Source of the DNA: Neocallimastix lanati (nom. inval.)
Taxonomy: Eukaryota > Neocallimastigomycota > Neocallimastigomycetes > Neocallimastigales > Neocallimastigaceae
Direction: 5' to 3'
Assembly: GCA_016946835.1 (NCBI GenBank)
Contig: JACVTC010000454.1
Coordinates: 1-27,636 of the forward strand
Length of the DNA stretch: 27,636 nucleotides
In this document: in pieces, positions 1-9,200 of the stretch
Position numbering within the stretch: position 1 is the stretch's first letter
How the letters are laid out: each line of letters begins with the position of its first letter
Notes under the pieces: model-generated
What the model was told of the DNA's origin: nothing
What the model saw: the letters and a program-made list of their open reading frames with translations, nothing else
The model's database searches: none
Program-made: the position numbers and the translations under genes

Positions 1-1
1 T

Positions 2-898
2 ATTTCTATATCAAAAATTTATAAGAAATATATTTATCGGATTTGGAAGGCCCTTTTATTTTGGAATATTATATACACAGTTACTGATATTTGTATATTC
101 AATAGAAGCAATGTTAAAATTCAATGGAATTATGATTTTATAATGTCTTTACTGCATGATATTATTGTGGATGGTAAATACCATCTATGGTATTTAAATA
201 TGTGTATTGGTTTATATATATGTACTCCTTTTCTTCGTGCTATTACTGAGAATAAAACGGCAACAACATACTACATAATATTGGTTATTGGTGTATTATC
301 ACCGATTGATTTTATTTTATCATTAATTAAAGATTATTTTCCAGATGATAAAATATTTGATTATATTATTAAAGAATTTGTTCATAATATTATGTTTTTC
401 TTTAGCTTTAAGTATATCTCTTATTATATCTTAGGTTATTATTTAAGTCAAGTTACTATCAAAAGTAAAATAAAATTATATGCAATTTATTTTATCGGTG
501 TTCTAAGTTCATGTATAACTTATGTAATAAAGTTATCTTTAAGTTATAAATATAAAAAAGAAAGTAATAGTTATACCGAAAATAATTGGTCATTTAATAT
601 CGCTGTAATGACTATTTCAACATTTATTTTCTTTAAACATACTGTCAATGATTTGTTAGAAAAATTATTTAAGCGATATAAAAGTTCCAAAACTTTTTTG
701 AAAACTCTATCTGATCTTTCTTTTGGTTGTTATTTAATTCATGTACTTTTTATAGAAATATTTAAAAGTATAAATTTCAAGCCATACCTTCACCATACAT
801 ATATAACAATACCACTTTTTACTACAATAATATGGATACTATGCAATATCTGCATTTATTACATTAGAAAAATCAAAATATTAAGAGATTTTGTTTAA
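2..898 (+). CDS. Acyltransferase family 3 membrane protein, 5'-truncated by the window
   Basis: The frame is open without a stop from base 2 to the TAA at 896-898, so the first in-window ATG (143) is probably internal and the N-terminus lies outside the window. The protein is almost all hydrophobic helices. It carries the family-like segment HLWYLNMCIGLYICTPFLRA and, near the C-terminus, LSFGCYLIHVLF; both are typical of acyltransferase-3 integral membrane enzymes (WecH/OafA type), which transfer acetyl or other acyl groups to sugars or glycans. About seven membrane segments are visible. The most N-terminal helices, which carry the usual catalytic His, are not in the window, so activity cannot be judged. 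No intron is evident. The bacterial-style family in a eukaryotic setting suggests horizontal acquisition, as known in gut fungi. The family call is fairly sure; the substrate is unknown. Confidence 0.75.
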   Translation: MSISKIYKKYIYRIWKALLFWNIIYTVTDICIFNRSNVKIQWNYDFIMSLLHDIIVDGKYHLWYLNMCIGLYICTPFLRAITENKTATTYYIILVIGVLSPIDFILSLIKDYFPDDKIFDYIIKEFVHNIMFFFSFKYISYYILGYYLSQVTIKSKIKLYAIYFIGVLSSCITYVIKLSLSYKYKKESNSYTENNWSFNIAVMTISTFIFFKHTVNDLLEKLFKRYKSSKTFLKTLSDLSFGCYLIHVLFIEIFKSINFKPYLHHTYITIPLFTTIIWILCNICIYYIRKIKILRDFV

Positions 899-1092
899 TT
901 ACAAAAATCATAAATGAATAATTTTTGAAGTAATAATAATATAGAAAAGTAATATTATATTTCTTTTCGATGTTACTTTATATTTTTTTTTTTTTATACA
1001 TAGAAAAGACAATATATGTAAAATATTATTTAAATTATAATATGATAAAACTAAATATAATATTCTATAAATAAAAATAATATATGTAAACT

Positions 1093-1342
1093 AAAAAAAA
1101 AAAAAAAAAAAAAAATTACTGTTAGAATCAATTATGTAATTATAATTAATAGAAAATACACATGTAATAAATAATTGTATAATTATAAATAAATAAATAT
1201 TAAATATTAAATATTAAATATTAAATATTAAATAATTATAAATAATAAATAATAAATAATAAATAATAAATAATAAATAATAAATAATAAATAATAAATA
1301 ATAAATAATAAATAATAAATAATAAATAATAAATAATAAATA
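1093..1342. repeat. A-tract and 7-bp microsatellites
   Basis: A 23-base A run (1093-1115) is followed by about five copies of ATTAAAT (about 1197-1231) and then about fifteen copies of AAATAAT (about 1236-1341). The rest of 899-1590 is plain AT-rich spacer with no supported gene. Confidence 0.85.
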
Positions 1343-1592
1343 GTAAAAATGTAAAAATAAAAAATATAATAAATAATATTGATGTTATATAAAATATTTA
1401 TAATAATATCTATATATAATGTATATATTCATTCTATTTTTTATTTTTTATTTTTTTTTTTTATGGAAAAAAAGAAATTTGATTCAACTTAAAATAAATG
1501 AAAATGTATATATATATTAGACTAATAATAAACTTTATTTAATAATATTAAATAAAAATGAAAAAAAAAAAAATACATAAAATACATGGATT

Positions 1593-1662
1593 TTTTTACA
1601 TTAATATTAAAAAACTACATTTTGAATTTCGATGACGTTTTTACATTAATATTAAAAAACTA
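1593..1662. repeat. Short imperfect tandem duplication
   Basis: The motif TTTTTACATTAATATTAAAA followed by AACTA occurs twice, about 44 bases apart, and the sequence after each copy is a diverged version of the other. It reads as an old tandem duplication in spacer DNA. I see nothing coding in 1663-1985. Confidence 0.6.
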
Positions 1663-1987
1663 TGTTAATGAGTTTCAAGGACGAAACGGCTTCTAACTCT
1701 TTTCATTCATTAATGATAATTCCATGTGGATAAAAATTAAATGAATATAATAATGAAAAAAAGTATTTAAATAAGTTTAAATCAAATGTCCAATAAATTG
1801 ATGGTATACATGTGGCCAATGGTTATAATGATATACTTTTTGGTATACTTTTTTTTATACAATAATATATTAATATAAATATTAATTTTTGTTTTATTTT
1901 TTTAAATTATATTTTTATAAATATTATAATACTTGAATTGAATATGATTACATATATAATTTGGATTTATTTAAAGAAATTCAGAAA

Positions 1988-2038
<51 letters not shown>

Positions 2039-2096
2039 TAATAATAATAATAATAAATAATAATAATAATAATAATAAATAATAATAATAATAATA

Positions 2097-2129
<33 letters not shown>

Positions 2130-2151
2130 TAATAATAATAATAATAATAAT
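1988..2151. repeat. (AAT)n microsatellite with AAATAAT interruptions
   Basis: This is a long AAT trinucleotide run broken several times by one extra A. It may lie inside, or at the end of, the LTR that belongs to the copia remnant. Confidence 0.85.
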
Positions 2152-2159
2152 TATTTAAT

Positions 2160-2403
2160 TAAAGTTATTTTATTTAAAATATATTTTATTTATTTATTTA
2201 TATATGAAAATATATAAAGGTAATTACAAAGATTTAAAGAGAAAATTTACATGTATTTATACTAATTTTGTGGCTTGTTCTATACTAAAATTAATTTATA
2301 CATTAATTTATACATTTGATTTAAATCATTGTTTTATATTATTATTTATATTTTTTAAATTATTCATTTATTAAATTTTGTTTCTAGATTAGATATAATA
2401 GCA
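2160..2403 (-). repeat. Probable start of a copia 3' LTR (minus strand)
   Basis: Read on the minus strand, a TG at 2403-2402 follows a polypurine tract directly, as expected for the start of a 3' LTR. About 140 bases downstream is TATAAATA (2261-2254) followed by CATG and TAAATTT. The same promoter core recurs in repeat A and in the element III LTR. The far LTR end (CA) and any target duplication cannot be placed because the sequence runs into the AAT microsatellite. Confidence 0.5.
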
Positions 2404-2416
2404 TTCCCCCCTCAAA
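2402..2416 (-). other. Polypurine tract of the copia remnant
   Basis: On the minus strand the sequence TTTGAGGGGGGAATG sits about 50 bases after the RNase H stop codon and immediately before the putative LTR. It is the expected primer site for plus-strand cDNA synthesis. Confidence 0.6.
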
Positions 2417-2463
2417 CTAAATTTTACAAAATAAAATTAAGTTTGGTTAATAAGTATCCATCG

Positions 2464-3460
2464 TTAATTTTCCGAAAATATTTTGTCTGTAAACTTCTTC
2501 ATTTTGGGGCCATTTACATTTTTGGTTAAAACATCAACGAGCATTTCTTCAATGTTTTTGTACATTAACTTGATCTTCCTATTTATTATATTATCTCTAT
2601 TAAAGTGATATTTGATAGTTATATGTTTTAATTTGGTATTCACTTCACCATTCTCGATACTCTTCTTGCTGGCCATGTTGTCGGTAAATATGGTTACGGA
2701 ATGATTGTAGTTGAATAATTCTTCTAAGATATTTCTAATCCACAAGACTTTCTTCGTACATTCGGATGTGCTAATGTACTCAGCCTCCTCAGCTGTGGAC
2801 GTTGCCACAACGGATTGTTTCTTACTATGCCACGAAATAGCAGATTTTCCCATGAGGATTAAACAGCCAGAAGTAGATTTTCTATCCTTGGTGTCACCAG
2901 CAAAATCTGCATCACAATATGCATTGATATCTCCTAACCCATCATATTTAATTTTAAAATTTTTTGTTGAATTTAAATATTTAAAAATATTCAAAACTTT
3001 TTTCCAATCAGATAATTTTGGATTTTCGCAGTTTCTTGATGCATAATGCACTGCGAATGAGATATCTGGCCTTGTTGATTTTGCCAAGTATATTAATGAT
3101 CTAATAGCACTTTTGTATACTGTTATGTCGAAATTTGGATTATTATTTAATTTATTATTAACTCCAGTACATGGTGTTTTACATTTTCTAATATTTTTTA
3201 TATTATAATTGTTTAATAAATTTTTTTAAAATTTTTTGAGAAATAAAATATGAATTATTATAAAATTCAATTTTAATTCCTAAAATATAATTTATATTTC
3301 CTGATTTTGAAATTTTTAATTTTAATTTTATTTTATTGACAATATTGTTGATCTTTTGAATAGCTCCAGTAATCAACATATCGTCCACATATAAGCCAAT
3401 TATGCATGTAACGAAATCTTCATGGTTTGGTTCGGGGTTTTTATAAAAATTATTCAAAAA
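2464..3460 (-). pseudogene. Ty1/copia polymerase remnant (RT end and RNase H)
   Basis: Two minus-strand reading frames belong to one copia Pol. The upstream part (3457-3203) has the RT catalytic motif YVDDMLITG and the KLKIS...INYILGIKIE stretch that follows it. The downstream part (open from about 3202 to the TAA at 2464) has SLIYLAKSTRPDIS, the RNase H signatures DADFAGDTKDRKSTSG and SWHSKKQSVVATSTAE, then FTDN and KHITIKYHF. The two frames differ by one nucleotide, and the switch falls at a 7-base A/T homopolymer near 3222-3229. Neither apparent start is an ATG. Everything upstream of the RT YVDD region (Gag, protease, integrase, RT fingers) is absent. The element is dead here, unless the one-base shift is a sequencing error on top of the truncation. 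Confidence 0.88.
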
Positions 3461-4043
3461 TTATAAATAAAATTAAAACAATAATAAAAATAAAAATAAA
3501 AGATTAATATAAACAAAAAAATAAATAAACAATATAACTTTTTAAAATTTGATTTTTATAATTCTTTTATTAAATTTTTTTTATTTAAAAATTATAATGT
3601 TAGAATTACAATATAAAAAAAAAATACAATTTTTTTACTGTTATTTATATTTTTTTCTTAAAATAATAGAAATGGTAAAGCCATTTCTTTGTATAATAAA
3701 AATTAATTATTATTAATAATTTTTATATTATTTTTTTTTTTTTTTATTGTTAATATAATTATTATTTACTTATAATAAATAATGCTTATATATTAATCTA
3801 TTACTAATTATTTATTACTAATCTACTTAATTATATATTTTAAAAGACAATTTTTTTATTTTACAGAAATTAATTCTGTGGTTTAGTAATATTTATTTAA
3901 TCCTAAAGTTTAATTTTACTAAGTTTAGAAAAATAATATTATTTAAATTGTTAATATAAAATTTATAATCATTTCATCAAATTTATAATATAATATTTAT
4001 AATAAAACATATAATAATAATATAACTATTTTCTTTTATGTTT

Positions 4044-4079
<36 letters not shown>

Positions 4080-4460
4080 TAGTTATCATTAATACAATTT
4101 TTAATCTGGAATTTTCCAAAGAAATAATTAATATTGATAAGTTTAATATTAATAAAAGAATTATTGATAAGATTTTGATAAACTATTAAGAAAATTGATA
4201 AAATAAACTATATAATATTGATAAGGATTTTAATAATAATAAAATATAGATAAGAATAATAAAAGTAGTATAGATAAGGAATTAATATTAAATACACTTT
4301 TTTAAATAGTATAATTTAATTTGTACTAATTAGGAATATAGATGAATTTATTAGAATATAGAAAGTTCCAAAAGAATAAAGAATCAAATAATTTATTTAA
4401 GGGTTAAATAAATCATTTAAGATGAATAACCAAAAGAACATTATTTGGGCATTCTTTATC
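3461..4460. other. AT-rich spacer with diverged LTR-like sequence
   Basis: No gene is supported. Short stretches resemble repeat A: a GTGGTTTAGT motif near 3878, a GAATATAGAAAGTTCCAA motif near 4353, and ATTCTTTATCATTCA just before repeat A copy 1. A 32-base T run lies at 4046-4077. It is most likely an old, decayed LTR of a related family. Confidence 0.4.
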
Positions 4461-5256
4461 ATTCATGGTATGGTTCATATAATTTTAGGAATATAATAAT
4501 AATTAACACAAATAATAAAATTACAATAAAAAAAAAAATAATTTGTTTTAAAATCAATATTTATTTATTTAAATTTATAAAAGAAAAATAATAATATAAT
4601 TATTTATTTAATAAAAAGAAAGTTATTGATTATATTTTATTTCACTAAAATTACATGTATTTATATTTTTTTATTAAATTAAAATTTGTAAAGCCTAACT
4701 ATTTTTTTAATAAACTAATTACTAATTATTTTTATAAATAAAACATTTAAATTGAAATTGAATTATTATTTTAGTTAATAATATTATTGTTATAAATAGT
4801 AGTTATATATTATTGAATTATTAATTATTTAATAATAGTTTAATACTAATATATATAAAATAAAAATAAAGAGATTATACAGAATATTTTATTGTGGTTT
4901 AGTTAAATTTAGTAATTAAAAATAAATTTAAATTGATAACGAAAATTTTAATAACTAATTAAATAGATTTGATTATTTTCAATATAACATAATACAAAAG
5001 AAATATAATATTAATATATTAAGTGGGCAAGGACAATATTCTTGGCTAAAGATTTTTAATACATTATAATGCAATCGGATCGATAATTCAAAAAGAAATT
5101 ATAAGTTAATTAGTGATTTATTAACTTAAGATTTCTATTTAGTAACATTTGAAGAATATTGGAAAGTTCCAATTATATAGAATAGAATAATCTATAAGGT
5201 TAGAATAATTTATATTATTCTAGCACAATTAGTATTATTTGTTCATTCTGTATTAT
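4461..5256 (-). repeat. Repeat A copy 1, probable LTR of a Ty3-like family
   Basis: Nearly the same sequence as 15031-15822, with a few substitutions and A-run length differences. On the minus strand it carries the LTR promoter core TATAAATA-CATG-TAA (4665-4650), shared with the copia LTR and the element III LTR. On the plus strand it starts TGGTATGGTTC, so the sense strand ends GAACCATACCA, similar to the other LTR ends here. The right end (TATTATTC) lacks the expected CA. No internal retroelement region can be assigned to it, so it may be a solo or recombined LTR. Confidence 0.6.
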
Positions 5257-5822
5257 TCTGTAATAGCTATACTAAAACTAAAATTAATTAATATAACTAT
5301 TATCTACAATTTTAATATTATTTTTACATAATATTAAAATTGAGAAAATAAAATTAAAAAATAAAAATTATACTTAATTATACAGAGTTTATTATAAGTA
5401 AATATAACAAACAATAACCAAGCAACGGCAGAATAGTAGTTGAAAATATTCTTTTTAAAAAAAACCTTTTATGATTAATAACAGTTTTTTTGATATATAA
5501 ATAAAAAATTTATTTTATTTGTTATTATTTATTATATTTTCTTAAAATAATAACTCTTGATTTCTCAAAGAGAATTCAAGAGTCCTATTTATATTTTTTA
5601 AAAAATTAATCGGTTAAATAAATTTATTTTCTAATCTTAACAAAAAATCTATTTAGGAAAAGATTAGAAGAAAAACCTAAATAGTTTTTCGATCAATATT
5701 CTAATCATATTGATCATCGTATAATTAAAGAAAACCTATTTGTTAGGAAAAACATTAATTACCGATTTTCTAATTAATTATAAAATATTAAATATTGATA
5801 GGATATGAATTAATGAAAAAAA

Positions 5823-5826
<4 letters not shown>
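5257..5826. other. AT-rich spacer with a minus-strand promoter-like hairpin
   Basis: No coding sequence is supported. The segment holds the TATA/hairpin motif at 5554-5594 and otherwise looks like decayed LTR or leader DNA into which element II inserted. Confidence 0.4.
5554..5594 (-). promoter_or_regulatory. TATA box followed by a long hairpin
   Basis: On the minus strand TATAAATA (5594-5587) is followed within a few bases by CTCTTGA-A-TTCTC / GAGAA-A-TCAAGAG (5582-5554). This is a 12-bp stem with one A/A mismatch and a TTT loop. It has the layout of an LTR core promoter with a hairpin near the 5' end of the transcript. No flanking element could be matched to it. Confidence 0.4.
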
Positions 5827-5857
<31 letters not shown>

Positions 5858-6284
5858 CATTTAAAAATAAAGATTAAATAATATGATAGATTAGATACAT
5901 TTATAGTTTATAATACATTATAAAATACATAATTCATTTTAATTAAAATAACTAATATATTTATGGTAAAATATTAAATACAAATTTACATAATTTTTTG
6001 TAAAAATTCTATTTAAATGAATAATAATAATAAGTAAATAAATTTTATATTATTTATATAAATGTATAAAATTATAATATATAAATAAATTTAAATCAAT
6101 ATATGAAAATATAACTATTAAATAAATTTATAAGTTAAAATCAATGAATATATTAATTATTATTTAAATAAATAATTATTTAAAAATAATTATTATTTTA
6201 TAAATAATTATAAATTATTAATGATTTTTCATTAATTATAAGAAATATTAATTGTTCATTATTGAATAATTATGATTTCTTACA
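5827..6284 (-). repeat. Element II 3' LTR
   Basis: A copy of 10636-11094 at a constant offset of 4810 bases. It begins on the minus strand with TGTAAG at 6284, directly after the coding polypurine tract. The stop codon of the Gag-Pol ORF (6282-6280) lies within its first five bases. The left boundary is only known to lie in the T run at 5827-5857. Confidence 0.8.
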
Positions 6285-9200
6285 TTGCTCTTCTTTCTTC
6301 TTCTGTTTCTAATGGTTCTGATAATTCTGGATTTCTTTTTGTATATGGCTCAAGCTGAGAGATATGAAATACCGGATGGAGATGGAGGTTTTCCGGTAAC
6401 TCCAAACGGTAGTTCATTCTTTGCCCTTTCTCAATGATTTTAAATGGACCGAGATATTGAGAAGCTAATTTTTTCGCCGGTTCATTGGTAAAGTAGTATC
6501 TTCTTAACCATACTAAGTCATTAACATTGAAATTTGGGCCTTCAGCTTTTCCAACATCCGCATATTTTTTGTAGTCTTCTTTTGCCTTTATAAGGTGTTT
6601 CTTGAGAGATTCGAAATGTGAAGACCAATCCCTAGTTAAGCATGAAGCATTATCCTTTAAAAGAATAGGAGGTGAATCTATAAAACAATAGGGATGGAAG
6701 TCGTAGTTTGCATAAAAAGGCGACATACCAATGGAACTATGTAGAGAATTATTATAAGCAAACTCACATAAAGGTAGATAATAACACCAGTCACTTTGAG
6801 CAGTAGAACAATAACAACGAAGATATTGTTCAATAACAGCATTCGCACGCTCTACTTGACCATTAGATTGTTGGTGGTGAGCAGTAGCTAATCTGGGCTT
6901 TATCTGAAGGGCATAACACAAGGAGGTCCAAAATTCCGAAGAAAACTGTGAGCCATGATCCGAAATAATGGTTTTAGGAAATCCATGAAATTTGAACACA
7001 TTGAGAAGAAGGAGCTTTGCAGTTTGATCAGCAGAAGGAACATCAGAGCAAGGGACTAAATGGACCATTTTAGTTAAGTGGTCCGATACTACCATGATAC
7101 AAGTACAATCTCTTGAAGTAGAGAGGTAAACAATATAATCGACACCTATAACTTCCCAGGGTTTTGTAGGAATGGGGAGTGGCTGTAACTTGCCATACGG
7201 TTTATGTCTTCTTATCTTGTTTCTTCCACATACTTCGCATGAATGAACGTAATTAATAACGTCCTTTTTCATATTAGGCCACCAGTAGTACCTTCTAAGT
7301 TTTTCGAGGGTCCTATCTACCCCCTGATGGCCACTAGTTGGAGTATCATGAAAAGATTTTAGAAGTCTAGCCTTGAGTGATGCTGGCACAATTATTCTAT
7401 TTTGGAAATGTAGGATACCTTTAATGAGGCTGAATATGGAGCTTTTAACTTTACCAGATTTTTCTTGGATCTTTCTTATCGTATCTTGACAAAATTTATC
7501 AGACAACTGGGACTCTTTTAAGCTATTGATATTTATGTCGATTGTACAGCAGAATACATCATCATTGATGATAGATGAGCCCTCTAAGGAGTTATTCTTC
7601 TTATAGTCCGGTCTTCTTGACAAGGAATCCGGTTTACCAGAACTAACTCCCGGTCTATAAGCAATTCTAAAGTCAAATTTAGATAAGAAGAGGCTCCAAC
7701 GAATTTGCCTCTGATTAAGATGTTGAGGTTTCTTCATATAAAGTAGGTTCCTATGGTCTGTAAGAATTTGAACTGGATATTTGGCACCTTCAAGATGATG
7801 CCTCCATACGTCAAATGCTGTAATAATGGCTAGAAGTTCTTTGTCGTAAATTGTATAATTAACTTCAGCCTTATTCATAGAGCGAGAGTAAAATGCTACA
7901 GGATGTAATAAATTATCCTTAGGGCTAACTTGGGAAAGAATGCAGCCAACAGCAAAATCACTGGCATCTGTTTCTACTACAAATTCTTTCTCTGGATCGG
8001 GAAAGATAAGTACTTCATTGTTGAGGAAAGCATTTTTAAGTTTATTAAATGCATTATTTGCTTCCTTGTTCCATAAGTAATCAGCATTCTTTTTTAAAAG
8101 TTTCCGCAAAGGTTCAATGATTTCAGCAAAATTTTTTATAAATTTTCTGTAGTAATTCCCTAAACCAAGAAAACTTTGGAGTTCTTTGATGTTTTTAGGT
8201 ATGGGCCATTCCAAAATTGATTTTAATTTATCCTTATCCATAGTGAGTCCATGTATAGAAACCGTGAAACCTAAGAATGTAGTTTCAAATACGTGAAATT
8301 CACATTTTTCTAATTTCACGAATAAGCCATTTTTTATTAGTAGAGTAAGAACATGACGAACATGCTTAATGTGAGTGTCAAAGTCAGGAGAAAAGATAAT
8401 TATATCATCCAAGTATGCCTGAACAAAGGATCCAGTGATTTCTGACAATGTATCTTGTATGAATCTTTGAAAAACTGAAGGAGCATTACGTAAGCCGAAA
8501 GGCATTACAAGATACTCGAAATGACCTATTGGAGTACGGAAGGCTGTAAGATACTCATGTCCTTCCTTTATTCTGACAAGATTATACGCAGACCTTAAGT
8601 CAAGTCTAGTAAAAATCTTTAATCCTTTAAATACTTCCATTAAATCGTTAATCCTTGGCAGTGGGTAACTATTACGGATTGTAATAGCATTCAGACGGCG
8701 ATAATCCACGCATAACCTGAGAGAACCATCATGTTTTCTAACAAACAATATTGGAGCACCAGCTGGGGATTTTGATTTTCGAATGAAGCCTTTAGCTAAA
8801 TTTTCTTCGATATATTCTTTCAAGGCTTTCATTTCCACCGTAGTTAAAGGATATATTGGTCCAAAGAATAATTGTCCTCCAGGGATCAAATCGATTGTTA
8901 TGTCATAGCTCCGGTGGGGAGGTAATTTATCAGCTTCTTCTTTTTTAAAGACTTTCACTAGATCTGAATAGTATTTTTGAATGATTTCTTTAGTACTAAG
9001 TTTCTTATTATTGAGAATTTTATCTTTATTTCTAAGTTCCATATTATTGAGAATTTTATTTTTATTTCTAAGTTTCTTATTATTGAGAATTTTATTTTTA
9101 TTTCTAAGTTTCTTATTATTGAGAATTTTATTTTTATTTCTAAGTTCATTTGTGTTATTACTTTTATCAGTTTTGACTTGTTCTTGACTTTCAACAATTA

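Noticed and set aside
2711-3046. 111-codon plus-strand ORF
   Set aside because: Antisense shadow of the copia RNase H frame.
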